A stretch of DNA of 64,000 nt from Streptomyces scopuliridis RB72. GTDB lineage: Bacteria > Actinomycetota > Actinomycetes > Streptomycetales > Streptomycetaceae. Made by a program: the position numbers and the translations under genes. The DNA lies in NCBI RefSeq assembly GCF_000718095.1, contig NZ_JOEI01000037.1:1-64000 (forward strand), written 5' to 3'. The notes below the pieces were generated by a model that worked only from the letters and a program-made list of their open reading frames with translations, was not told the origin of the DNA and made no database searches. Positions 10,842 to 18,552 of the stretch are shown here, in pieces. How positions within the stretch are numbered: position 1 is the stretch's first letter; every line of letters starts with the position of its first letter.

Positions 10842-11495
10842 ATGCGAACAAGAAGGATCGCGGCCGCGTTAGCCGGTCTGTTGCTGACAGTGGGGCTTTC
10901 AGCGGCACAGGGGGCCACAGCGCAAGCGGCAGCTCCGTGCGAGGGCACCTACACGATCGTTGTCGGGGGCACGGGCAGCTCGTGGAACAACGACGGCTTC
11001 TACGGCAACATCCAGCAGCACGTCGGGTACCCCACCCAAATTCCCAACGGTGCGAGCGCCCGGGCAGGCGTCAATGAGCTGAACCGGCTGGTCCGCGACC
11101 AACGTGCCGCGTGCCCGGGCCAGCACGTCAAGATGGGCGGGTACTCCCTGGGTGCTGCGGTGGTGCACATCTGGGTCACCGAGAACTGGCAGACGTTCGA
11201 CAACGTCAACGCCATTCTCATCGCGGACCCCAAGCGCCAGGGCCCTCCCGGTGCCAATGGCGGAGCCGTGCCGTTCGGTGGCATCGTCGGCGCTCCGCTC
11301 GCCGGTGCTGACAGGTTCTTCGGCAACGTGCCCGTCAAGTCGATCTGCCACTGGGACTACGTCTGCGACGAGTCCGCCGGCATTTGGACCTACCCGGACA
11401 ACCACGTCAAGAACTACCCCGAAGACTTCAACATGGATCACCACAACGACAGCGCCAGCGAGCAGTGGTACAACGGCGTCTGGTATCCCTGGTAA
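10842..11495 (+). CDS. Secreted cutinase/PE-PPE-like alpha/beta hydrolase
   Basis: A 217-residue protein with a Sec signal peptide (RTRR, hydrophobic core, cleavage near AQA-AAP at about 29). The mature part has a nucleophile elbow GYSLGAA, a following acidic residue in IADPKRQG and late His residues, as in cutinase-like and PE-PPE-domain hydrolases. Expected to hydrolyse esters outside the cell; the substrate is unknown. At roughly 190 mature residues it matches compact cutinase-like enzymes. It stands alone between a gene-poor interval and a remnant-rich region and is followed by a hairpin. Confidence 0.7.
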   Translation: MRTRRIAAALAGLLLTVGLSAAQGATAQAAAPCEGTYTIVVGGTGSSWNNDGFYGNIQQHVGYPTQIPNGASARAGVNELNRLVRDQRAACPGQHVKMGGYSLGAAVVHIWVTENWQTFDNVNAILIADPKRQGPPGANGGAVPFGGIVGAPLAGADRFFGNVPVKSICHWDYVCDESAGIWTYPDNHVKNYPEDFNMDHHNDSASEQWYNGVWYPW

Positions 11496-11534
11496 GAACG
11501 GAAGTTCGTCGGCTGGGTGCGTAGCCGAATTCCT

Positions 11535-11582
11535 TCACCGTCTGTCAATGGCCGAGAAAAACCGGCTACTGACAGACGGTGA
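11535..11582. terminator. Hairpin after the secreted hydrolase
   Basis: Perfect 13-bp arms (TCACCGTCTGTCA and complement) are separated by a 22-base loop that itself contains a short GCCG/CGGC pair. It starts 40 bases past the hydrolase stop. A terminator is the simplest reading; the long loop also leaves a recombination site or mobile-element end possible. Confidence 0.55.
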
Positions 11583-11698
11583 TGTGTTTGTGCCGCTCGG
11601 GGACAACGTGAGAGTGCGTCATGGAAGTTTCATCGCTCCTTTCTCACGTGCCCGTGTCCACCCGAGGAGTGGACAGTGGGGGAGCGGAGGAACGCGCG

Positions 11699-11935
11699 AT
11701 GGCGCGCGAGCGGAGATCGGGCGAGAGGGCGGCGGTCGGGGCCACGGTGACGGTGGTGGCGTTGACAGCGATGGTGACCGCGGCTCAGGTGTAGACCGCA
11801 GCCGCCGACAAGGGCCCGGACAAACTGATGTTCCAGTACACCGAGTATGGCGTTCCATACATCATCGCCTCCGACTGGGAGGGTTCAGAAGGGGCTACGG
11901 CTACGCGGCGGCCACGGACAACATCTGCAGGAGAA
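11699..11935 (+). pseudogene. Penicillin acylase-family remnant (N-terminal fragment)
   Basis: ATG at 11699 follows a good GGAGG. The frame encodes a signal peptide (ERAAVGATVTVVALTAMVTA), hits an in-frame TAG at 11792, then continues with FQYTEYGVPYIIASDWEG and, one frame over, RRGYGYAAATDNIC. That string is the characteristic N-terminus of the penicillin acylase (Ntn hydrolase) family. Only about 75 of the usual 700-800 residues survive, with one stop and one frameshift. The sequence then joins the ParB-like fragment. Confidence 0.7.
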
Positions 11936-12314
11936 GGTCGAATCGGGCGAGCTGAAGGTCAAGGACGGGAGCCGCATCGGACGCCTACCCGCCGAGAGGC
12001 AACAGAAGGAAGCGGCGGTTGCCCTTAACCGGGTTAAGACCCCGCGTAAAGCGAGGACAGCGCAAGCAGCGGCAGACGATTCCGCAGCTTCGTCCGCTGC
12101 TCCGATTCCAGCGCAGGGCATCGAGGCAGCGGTGCGAGACGCGGACGAGGGGAGCTTTAACCCGGTTAAGAGCGAGACCACGGTTGAGTCCCCCGTAGGA
12201 GTGCCGGCCCTTCCCTGGGACAACCCTCTCTGGTTCGACCAACAGCTTCGCAAACACATGTCACGCGAAGACCGGGACAAGCTGGTTTGGCTGCTCCAGG
12301 CGGATGAAGAGTGA
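11930..12314 (+). pseudogene. C-terminal fragment of a plasmid ParB-like protein
   Basis: The frame ending at 12314 encodes EKVESGELKVKDGSRIGRLP, which resembles the helical region of ParB/KorB-type DNA-binding proteins, then a low-complexity linker with LNRVK and FNPVK, and an acidic C-terminus with PWDNPLWFDQQLRKHMSRED. It lacks any ParB N-terminal nuclease-like fold because the acylase fragment is fused in front, so it is 5'-truncated. Three TTAACCSGGTTAA palindromes lie in or just after it. The family call is by resemblance only. Confidence 0.45.
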
Positions 12315-12346
12315 AGGGGAGCACTCACCGTTCTTAACCCGGTTAA
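12025..12346. repeat. Three dispersed 13-bp palindromes TTAACCSGGTTAA
   Basis: Copies at 12025-12037 (TTAACCGGGTTAA), 12157-12169 and 12334-12346 (both TTAACCCGGTTAA, its complement). Spacing is about 132 and 177 bp. In this very GC-rich DNA such AT-bearing palindromes are unlikely by chance. Two are translated in the ParB-like fragment and the third is 20 bases past its stop, which fits centromere-like binding sites of that protein. Confidence 0.7.
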
Positions 12347-12370
12347 GAGCCATTGAGCCCCAAAACGCAA

Positions 12371-12412
12371 AAGCGGCCCCTGCCCCCGGAGTTCCGGGGG
12401 CAGGGGCCGCTT
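12371..12412. terminator. Strong intrinsic-type hairpin
   Basis: Nineteen-bp perfect arms (AAGCGGCCCCTGCCCCCGG and complement) with a 4-base loop, about 57 bases after the ParB-like fragment. The stem is flanked by A-rich and T-containing bases and should terminate transcription in either direction. Confidence 0.85.
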
Positions 12413-12417
12413 CGTGG

Positions 12418-12560
12418 TCTGTCCGGCGTGAAGGACGCCGTCAACACGACGATGTTGATCGCGGACGGCGGCTACCGGGCACCGGCCTGGAAAGAGGAAC
12501 ACAACACCTCCCACCGCAAGGCCCGCGCCCGTGTCGAGCACGCCTTCGCCCGCAGCCAGG
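12418..12560 (+). pseudogene. IS5-family DDE transposase remnant
   Basis: Short pieces of a Streptomyces IS5-type transposase: SGVKDAVNTTMLIADGGYR, then directly PAWKEEHNTSHRKARARVEHAFAR. In intact relatives about 20 residues lie between the two, so there is an internal deletion; the C-terminal part after HAFAR is missing. No terminal inverted repeat was recognised. Confidence 0.7.
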
Positions 12561-12685
12561 AGGGAAGCAGGCACTCAGCCACACCGTGCGCGCGTCACGA
12601 AAGGTGAGCCGGAACAACAACCTTGTGGATAAAGCCAAGAGGACGATCGTGGGGGCTCCGAATCGCGGCGGCGACTGTCGTGTCT

Positions 12686-12785
12686 GGCGGTCGTGGTGGC
12701 CGTCCTCGCTCTGGTGGCGGGAGGCGTCCTCTGGCTGTTCCAGGACGAGTTGTTCCATCCGTTCGGGGACGCCCGAGCCTGCGAG
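12686..12785. repeat. Direct repeat, copy B (truncated gene start)
   Basis: Identical to bases 1-100. After 12785 the sequence diverges and the gene cannot continue in frame, so this is a broken duplicate. It sits between the IS5 and IS3 remnants. Confidence 0.95.
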
Positions 12786-12847
12786 AGGACGAAGAGGCGG
12801 ACAATCGCGACCCGAGTGGGCTCGCCTGCTTCGCGCCGGGCATTGAT

Positions 12848-13020
12848 CTGAACCGCCCCGGGTTCGGTAGAGATCTCAGATTGTGATTGTGACCTGGGGC
12901 TTCGTGAGTTCTGTGTAGTAGGTGGCTTCGTATTTGACCGGTGGGACGTGGCCTATCTCACCGTGGAGTCTGCGGTGGTTGTACCAATCGACGTATTCAG
13001 CGGTGGCGAATCCCGCCGTA
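12848..13020 (-). mobile_element. IS3-family element end with transposase C-terminus
   Basis: The minus strand encodes ATAEYVDWYNHRRLHGEIGH, then PPVKYEATYYTELTKPQ and a stop at 12876: the C-terminus of Streptomyces IS3-family integrase-type transposases. TGAACCGCCCCGGGTTCGG from about 12849 resembles the terminal repeat of these elements. Homology begins abruptly at 13020, where it has cut into the oxidoreductase gene. Confidence 0.75.
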
Positions 13021-14124
13021 AACGAACGGGCCCTCCAGATAACGCTCCAAGGCGAAATAGGGTCGACGAGGTATGCGGACGCGGCGGCCGGCGTAGGAGA
13101 AGATCTCAAGACCGTCCTGCAGGGGCCCGAGAACGGTCCCTTGTGCGTGCCCCCGGATCTGCACGTCACGGCCGGGTTTTCCACGCAGTGCGGCCACGAC
13201 GTTGCGCGCGACCAATGCGGGGCCTCCGTTGCGGGCCGAACCACGCAGGGAATCGCTGGCTGCTACGTCGCCCACGGCCCAGATGCGGTCGTGATCGGGC
13301 GTTCGCAGGTCTGCGCCCACGCGGACGTATCCGTGCGGGTCGAGTAGGTCCTCGGGCAGCCATGCGGTGTTCGGGCGGGCCCGGCCGACTGCCCAGAGGA
13401 CGAGTCCCGCCTCGGCGGGGGGCTGGCCGGTGACGAAGGTAACGGGCCCCGCCGCCGGTGACAGATCGGCCGGCAGCTCTGCACGGTGACCTGGGTACAG
13501 ATGAACGCGGAGCCGTTCGAGCCGCGCCCTCACCGCGTTCCAGACGTCGGGATGATGGCTGGTGAGGGCACGATCTCCGGGGAAATACAGGTCGATCCGT
13601 GCGGCGGGAAACGCCTCGGCGAGCTGCGCGGCGCTGCCCACCGCTGTCGCCCCTCCACCGACGATAGCGATGGAATCAGCGGCGGCGAACCGGGCGTGCA
13701 TGTCGCGCAGCCCCTTGTCGATCTCACTCTGGTCCTGCAGCTCGGGCTGACGCCAGAACCCATTACTCACGCCTGTGGCGAGCACAAGCGCGTCGTACGG
13801 TTCGCGTGTCGTAGTGCCGTCAGCCGACCTCACGGTGACCGTACGGGCGTCCGTATCAAGGCCGGTCAGCGAGCCATGCACCAAGCGCGCGCGGTCCAGG
13901 ACCCGAAAGCGGTCGTAGGAGATGTTGAACCGAGTCACCCACTCTTCGGGCCGGGCCAGTCGCCACCCCAGACTCTGTCCACTGATCAGGCCCGGCTTGC
14001 TGGAGACACCCACCACGTCGACGAGGCGTCGATGCCGGACCAGGTTGATGGCGGCCAAAAGTCCGGCATCGCCCATCCCCGCCACTACGACGCGGGCGCG
14101 CGACGCCTGATCCAAGCGCAACAT
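12997..14124 (-). CDS. FAD/NAD(P)-dependent oxidoreductase (NDH-2/AIF-like), 3' end altered
   Basis: A 375-residue flavoprotein of the pyridine-nucleotide-disulphide fold: N-terminal FAD loop GMGDAG, NAD loop IVGGGATAVGSA near residue 155, and the FAD-binding IWAVGDVA near 290. It resembles type II NADH dehydrogenases and AIF/FSP1-like reductases that pass electrons to quinones or ferredoxins. No redox-active CxxC pair is present. The last codons (HR and the stop) are supplied by the IS3-family fragment, so the native C-terminus is lost; loss looks short because the C-terminal segment with VYGGIR is present. Activity is uncertain. Confidence 0.75.
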   Translation of the reverse strand: MLRLDQASRARVVVAGMGDAGLLAAINLVRHRRLVDVVGVSSKPGLISGQSLGWRLARPEEWVTRFNISYDRFRVLDRARLVHGSLTGLDTDARTVTVRSADGTTTREPYDALVLATGVSNGFWRQPELQDQSEIDKGLRDMHARFAAADSIAIVGGGATAVGSAAQLAEAFPAARIDLYFPGDRALTSHHPDVWNAVRARLERLRVHLYPGHRAELPADLSPAAGPVTFVTGQPPAEAGLVLWAVGRARPNTAWLPEDLLDPHGYVRVGADLRTPDHDRIWAVGDVAASDSLRGSARNGGPALVARNVVAALRGKPGRDVQIRGHAQGTVLGPLQDGLEIFSYAGRRVRIPRRPYFALERYLEGPFVYGGIRHR

Positions 14125-14496
14125 GGCCGAAGACTAGCAAGCCATGGATCATGCCCTCAATCAGGGACGCCAACCCCCGGCACCAAGCGCCGCCACGAAG
14201 TCGGGCCGACGGGAGGCGACCCTTGCCGTTAATCTGCCGCGAATATGCCTGTGTCAAAGAGTGACGCACTCCGCGCCCGCCTGAGCGGTGGAAGCTGGTC
14301 GAAGCGGAGCGAGGTAGTGCGTGTCCGCGGCGTCCAGGGCCGGACGTCCGGCTCCGGTGACCACGGCGTGCTCGCCGAGCGGCGAAGCCTCCACGCAGGT
14401 GGTGTGCGGAGCCAGTTCACCAAGGCGGCAGCGTACCGAGAGGATCAAGCCCTGTCAGCGGCTGCGACACCCCAAGTTAAGGCTCGGTAGTTCAGA
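14125..14496. other. Interval without a recognisable gene
   Basis: Only short frames on both strands. A minus-strand stretch (14254-14448) reads smoothly but resembles no family I know. It separates the oxidoreductase from the arsM remnant. Confidence 0.4.
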
Positions 14497-14743
14497 GAAG
14501 AACTCACCCCGGCCCAGCGGGCCGAGCGCGGCGACTACGTCGGCTGCATCGCGGGCGCGCTCTCCTTCGCCGAATACCGCGACGGGCTGTCGGAGGCCGG
14601 ATTCACGGACGTTGAGTTCACCCGGACCACGCAGTCGCCGACGGCATGCACTCCGCCATCGTCCGGGCCATGAAGCCCAACACCGCCCAGCCCGGCGCGG
14701 TGACCGCAGCCACGCCGACGGCCGGCTGCGACTGCCGGAGCTG
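14497..14743 (+). pseudogene. arsM: Arsenite methyltransferase remnant (C-terminal part)
   Basis: The plus strand encodes YVGCIAGALSFAEYRDGL and SEAGFTDVEFT, then after a one-base shift near 14625 the frame continues as AVADGMHSAIVRAMKP and ends with a GCDCRS tail. This is the C-terminal region of SAM-dependent arsenite methyltransferases, including the tail cysteines that bind arsenic. The N-terminal SAM-binding half is absent, so this is a remnant with a truncation and a frameshift. No ars operon is nearby. Confidence 0.75.
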
Positions 14744-14860
14744 ACCCACCCCAGACCAGGAACCCGTAAGCCCGCTCCCTCGATTTGGGGTTCTTTCCGG
14801 AGGTCGCGGGACTGCCCGCGGCACCGGTCCGCCGGGCACGGGCGGGCCGGTGCGCCACTG

Positions 14861-15592
14861 TTACTCCTGGAGCTTCTCCCTGATTGCCCTCAGGGCGGCG
14901 GACACGTGCTCCTCGGTGCTCGTCTTGTCGAGGCCGAGCCCGCTGAGCACGCCCTCTCCGTCCTCCTGTTCCAGCAGCGCCAGCAACAGGTGCTCCGTGC
15001 CGATGTAGTTGTGGCCCAGCCGCAGTGCCTCGCGGAAGGTGAGCTCAAGGGCCTTCTTCGCCCGGGCGTCGAAGGGCACGAGGTCGGGTACGGGCTCACC
15101 GGAAGGCTCCGGCAGTGCCTCGGCCACGGCCTCCCCGACCGTCTCCAGCCGTACGCCCTGAGCGACGAGCACCTGTGCGGCCAGCCCCTCCGGGTCGTCG
15201 AGCAGGCCGAGCGCGAGATGCCCTGTGCCGATCTGCGTGTGACCACCTTCGCGGGCCTTGTTCTGGGACGCGACGACAGCGCTCCTGGCCCGCGGCGTGA
15301 ACCTGCCGAAGTCCTGGTTCGCGTCGGGTGCCGGCTCGTCCTTCGTCACGAACCGCTTCTGGGCGGCCTGCCGCGTGACACCCATGGACTTGCCGATCTC
15401 GGTCCATGAGGCGCCGGAGCGGCGGGCCTGGTCGACGAAGTGGCCGATGAGGTGGTCGGCCACTTCGCCGAGATGGTCAGCGGCGACGACAGCGCTCTGG
15501 AGCTGATCGAGAGCGTCGCCGTGCACCTTCTTGATCGCCTCGATGAGGTCGTCGAGGCGGACGGGATTGTTTACCTGAGTCGGTTCCACCAT
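14861..15592 (-). CDS. HTH plus Clp N-domain protein
   Basis: A 243-residue protein. Residues 1-85 hold a helical segment with a DNA-binding-like helix-turn-helix (WTEIGKSMGVTRQAAQKRF). Residues 95-240 carry two Clp_N repeats (FTPRARSAVVASQNKARE..., with TGHLALGLL and TEHLLLALL), the substrate/adaptor-binding domain of ClpC and ClpB. No AAA+ ATPase follows, so it is not a chaperone; family members are thought to be regulators or adaptors. The ATG at 15592 sits where transcription should begin from the promoter upstream, implying a leaderless mRNA, and the promoter overlaps two palindromes that this protein could bind. Confidence 0.85.
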   Translation of the reverse strand: MVEPTQVNNPVRLDDLIEAIKKVHGDALDQLQSAVVAADHLGEVADHLIGHFVDQARRSGASWTEIGKSMGVTRQAAQKRFVTKDEPAPDANQDFGRFTPRARSAVVASQNKAREGGHTQIGTGHLALGLLDDPEGLAAQVLVAQGVRLETVGEAVAEALPEPSGEPVPDLVPFDARAKKALELTFREALRLGHNYIGTEHLLLALLEQEDGEGVLSGLGLDKTSTEEHVSAALRAIREKLQE

Positions 15593-15597
15593 GAGGC

Positions 15598-15639
15598 AAC
15601 CCTAGGTTGACAGTCGATTGGGTGTCAACCCATGGTTGA
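15598..15639 (-). promoter_or_regulatory. Promoter with two palindromic operators for the Clp-N gene
   Basis: On the minus strand TTGACA (15628-15623), an 18-base spacer and TAGGGT (15604-15599) place the start point at about the ATG at 15592. AACCCTAGGTT (15598-15608) covers the -10 element and TCAACCCATGGTTGA (15625-15639) covers the -35 element; both share the AACCC...GGTTGAC form. The layout predicts repression by occlusion. Confidence 0.65.
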
Positions 15640-15775
15640 CGATCCTGGTGGGGGTTCGCCGTAGGCGGTCAGGGTGCGCATGAAGGGCCGGCCGGTCTGG
15701 TCGTTGTGCCAGATCGCGCTGGTCGGCGTGAGGATGCGCCGCAGGACGCGGACCATGATCCAACCCCGGCGTGCG
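15640..15775 (-). pseudogene. Transposase C-terminal remnant (IS4/IS5-like)
   Basis: The minus strand encodes RGWIMVRVLRRILTPTSAIW and then HNDQTGRPFMRTLTAY, resembling the extreme C-terminus of Streptomyces DDE transposases (AIWHN...SLxAYDH). Upstream residues do not continue the match. The rest of 15776-16100 holds no gene I can support. Confidence 0.45.
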
Positions 15776-16100
15776 TCCGCGGTGCGGCCTTCGACCGGTT
15801 CGTCTTCGCGGTCACCGCGACTGCGGTTCATCTTCGTCCCCGCCCTGCGGCCCCGGCCACCCGGGAAGTTGCCTTCCGCGCGCGCCCGCCGCATCTCAAG
15901 CGTCGACTACCGGAACATCGTGGCGACCACGACCCTGCGCAGCCGGCCGGCGCGAGGGAAGGGGCGCCGCCCTCCGGCGCGTTGCCCAAGGCGCGCTGAG
16001 CGCAAGAGGCCATCATGGCGGTCACCAGCCGTAGCGGTAGCCGCGGGCAAGCCTTCCACCCCGTAGGGCCAGGCGAATGGCCCCTTCCGGCGGGGCGCGA

Positions 16101-17144
16101 TCAGAAACCGTCCACGGCGACAACGGCTTCGGCGAAGGCCTCGGGCGCCTCCTGCGGGACGTTGTGGCCGACCTTCAGCGTCCGATGCGCGTATTTTCCC
16201 GAGAACTTGTCACGGTAGGACGCGCCGTTTCCGGGGGGCGTAAACGGATCGTATTCACCATCAATGGTGATCGTGGGGACCCCGATGACCGGGGCCTTGG
16301 CGAGCCGCTTTTCGAGACCGTCATATTGGGGGTCGCCTTTTGCCAGGCTCAGCCGCCAGCGGTAGTTGTCGATCACGATTGCCGCGTAGTCCGGATTGTC
16401 GAAGGCCTGCGCGGTGCGATCGTACGTCGCCTCGTCGAAGTCCCATGTCGGGGAGTTGAACTTCCAGACGAGCCGCCCCAGATCGTGCCGGTATTCATCG
16501 AGTCCGAGCACGCCCCTTTCGGTGGCGAAGTAGTACTGATACCACCAGGCCCACTCGTCCTTCGGCGGCAACGGCCGCTTGTTGGCCTCACGGTTGGTGA
16601 TCAGATAGCCGGTCACGGAGACCAGGGCCTTGCAGCGTTCCGGCCAGAGCGCCGCGATGATGTCGGCCGTCCGTGATCCCCAGTCATAACCGGCGAGGAT
16701 CGCCTTCTCGATCTTGAGGGCGTCCATCAGATCGAGGATGTCGACGGCGAACACCGACTGCTGGGCGTTCCGGAACGTCGTACGCGAAAGAAAGCGCGTC
16801 GTACCGTGGCCGCGCAGGTAGGGGACGACCACCCGGTAGCCCTCCGCCGCAAGCAAAGGTGCGACCTCGACATAACTGTGAATGTCATAGGGCCAGCCGT
16901 GCAGAAGGATGACAGCGCGACCACCGACGGGACCCACCTCGACGTATCCGAGATTCAGCACACCGGCATTGATCTGCTTCAGGGGGCCGAAGGATGTGGG
17001 TGCCGTCGACGGGACCGGCGGCTCCTTCCCGCCGGAATCGGCGTGCGCGGAACCTGACATGCCGATCTGGGTGGCGGCAACGGCTCCGGCCGCCGCACCA
17101 AGGAATTGTCGACGACTGTGGTCGATCCCTTCGGGTATTTCCAC
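16101..17144 (-). CDS. Tat-exported alpha/beta hydrolase (epoxide hydrolase/haloalkane dehalogenase-like)
   Basis: A 347-residue protein with a twin-arginine signal (SRRQFLGAAAGAVAATQIG), so exported folded. The hydrolase core shows HGWP (oxyanion hole) and the nucleophile elbow GYDWGS, where the nucleophile is Asp rather than Ser, as in soluble epoxide hydrolases and haloalkane dehalogenases. GEYD and GHNVP near the end supply the candidate acid and His. Start set at GTG with AAGGTGG upstream; the frame extends 38 codons further but lacks signals. It stands alone beside the ABC transporter remnant. Substrate unknown. Confidence 0.8.
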   Translation of the reverse strand: MEIPEGIDHSRRQFLGAAAGAVAATQIGMSGSAHADSGGKEPPVPSTAPTSFGPLKQINAGVLNLGYVEVGPVGGRAVILLHGWPYDIHSYVEVAPLLAAEGYRVVVPYLRGHGTTRFLSRTTFRNAQQSVFAVDILDLMDALKIEKAILAGYDWGSRTADIIAALWPERCKALVSVTGYLITNREANKRPLPPKDEWAWWYQYYFATERGVLGLDEYRHDLGRLVWKFNSPTWDFDEATYDRTAQAFDNPDYAAIVIDNYRWRLSLAKGDPQYDGLEKRLAKAPVIGVPTITIDGEYDPFTPPGNGASYRDKFSGKYAHRTLKVGHNVPQEAPEAFAEAVVAVDGF

Positions 17145-17289
17145 GGTGCACCACCTTGATTCGACGGTGGAATCCAGGGTGTCGGGCGGACCGCCGACGG
17201 ACGAATTCACGGAGCGGCGGGTCCCCCTCACCCAACATCGGGCAGACCGACCGCGCAACAGCGGCCGGGCACGGATTGACCCGGCCGAG

Positions 17290-18230
17290 TGGGCCCCGCT
17301 CGGTCAGGAGGTACGCCGTCCCAGGAACCACGGCTCCACGCCACCGAGACCGCGTACCGGGCGCTGCCACATCGGCTGAAGCGCGAAGCGGTACGGGGGC
17401 GGTGTCTCGCCCTCCTTTGATCGGGGCCTGCCGGCCGGGCTGGCGCCTCGGTCCCGCGACGGCGTAGGCCACGATGCCGGCGACCGCGAGCGGCGGCCGA
17501 CCGGATGCCCGTCGCGGCGTCGGGCGGCAGCATCATCCAGGTCGCCGCCTGCATCGCCTTGCTCGTCGCGGGCGGAGCGAAGTACGCGAACGCGAACCAG
17601 CCGGCCGGCAGGGTCCACGCGTACTGCCGTCCGCCCACCACCGGCCCAGGGCCGCGAGCCCCGTCAGCCCGGCGCTGTCCCGGACGATGAACTCCGCGGT
17701 AGCCAGGTCAGTTCGCAGTGTCCGCACCCCCAGCAGTGCCGCGGCGATGACCGCGCCTGCGAGCAGGACGTCCCCCGCCCTGCGAGCCGTCCAGCGGATC
17801 GCGGCGGTCCGGTCCAGCGCGAGGTCCTGTCAGGCGAGCCCGGACGAGGCCATCATCGCCCCCGCGGTGACGGCCGGCGCGGCCGACCCCGACTTCCCGG
17901 GCTCCCCACCGCCGCCCTGGGCCAGTGCCCACACCAGCACCGCGCCGAACAGCACCGCGGTGAGCGAGGCAGGTACCTGCAGGTAACCGATCCGGCGGCG
18001 TAGCGCACGGTGCTCGCTCAGACCGGCCATGGACTCACCGAGGAGTTCCAGGGTGCCTTCCGTCGGGCGCCGCACTGTGGCCATCGTCCGGATCAGAGTC
18101 GTCTTACCGGCTCCGTTGGGGCCGAGCAGGCCGTGCCCCCCTTGCCGAGCGACAGGTCGAGCCCGTCCACCGCCATGAGGTTCTTGCCAACCTTGACCTT
18201 CAACCCGGTTGCCTGAACCTCCCAGACGTA
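17290..18230 (-). pseudogene. Collapsed ABC transporter: ATPase fragment joined to permease fragments
   Basis: Reading the minus strand from 18230: WEVQATGLKVKVGKNLMAV, a frameshift, LLGPNGAGKTTLIRTMATV (Walker A), and RIGYL just before where the Q-loop should be. The ATPase then stops and hydrophobic permease sequence follows (PASLTAVLFGAVLVWALAQ, later LRTDLATAEFIVRDSAGLTG, GLAALG, WTLPAGWFAFAYFAPPA) spread over several frames. About two thirds of the ATPase, including Walker B and the signature motif, is missing. An ABC-2-type efflux pair has been fused by deletion and then drifted. Confidence 0.75.
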
Positions 18231-18480
18231 AGGCTGCGGCGCGATCCCCGCCGCGTCTGCAGACGGGCAGGACGTTCGTGTGCGGGGCGAAGCCCACACC
18301 GTCCCTGGACAGCGACGGCGCGACGCCCACGGCTTCCCTCTCGATCCGACGGCTGCCGCCGCTCCAGCTTCTCGAACGCGGCACGGTCGCCTCTGGCCGC
18401 CGGCCGCACGGGACGCCGCAAGGCCGAACACTTCCTGGCGTTTGCCGCCGTAGCCGCCGCTCTGATCTGCCCCCGCGGCC

Positions 18481-18504
18481 TGACCGCCTGACCGCCTGAC
18501 CGCC
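18481..18504. repeat. Three tandem TGACCGCC units
   Basis: Three exact head-to-tail copies of an 8-bp unit, outside any gene I support. Likely slippage-generated. Confidence 0.8.
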
Positions 18505-18552
18505 GGGGCTGGGATGCGCGTCGTTTCTGCCGGGATCGACGTCGCCCAGCGG

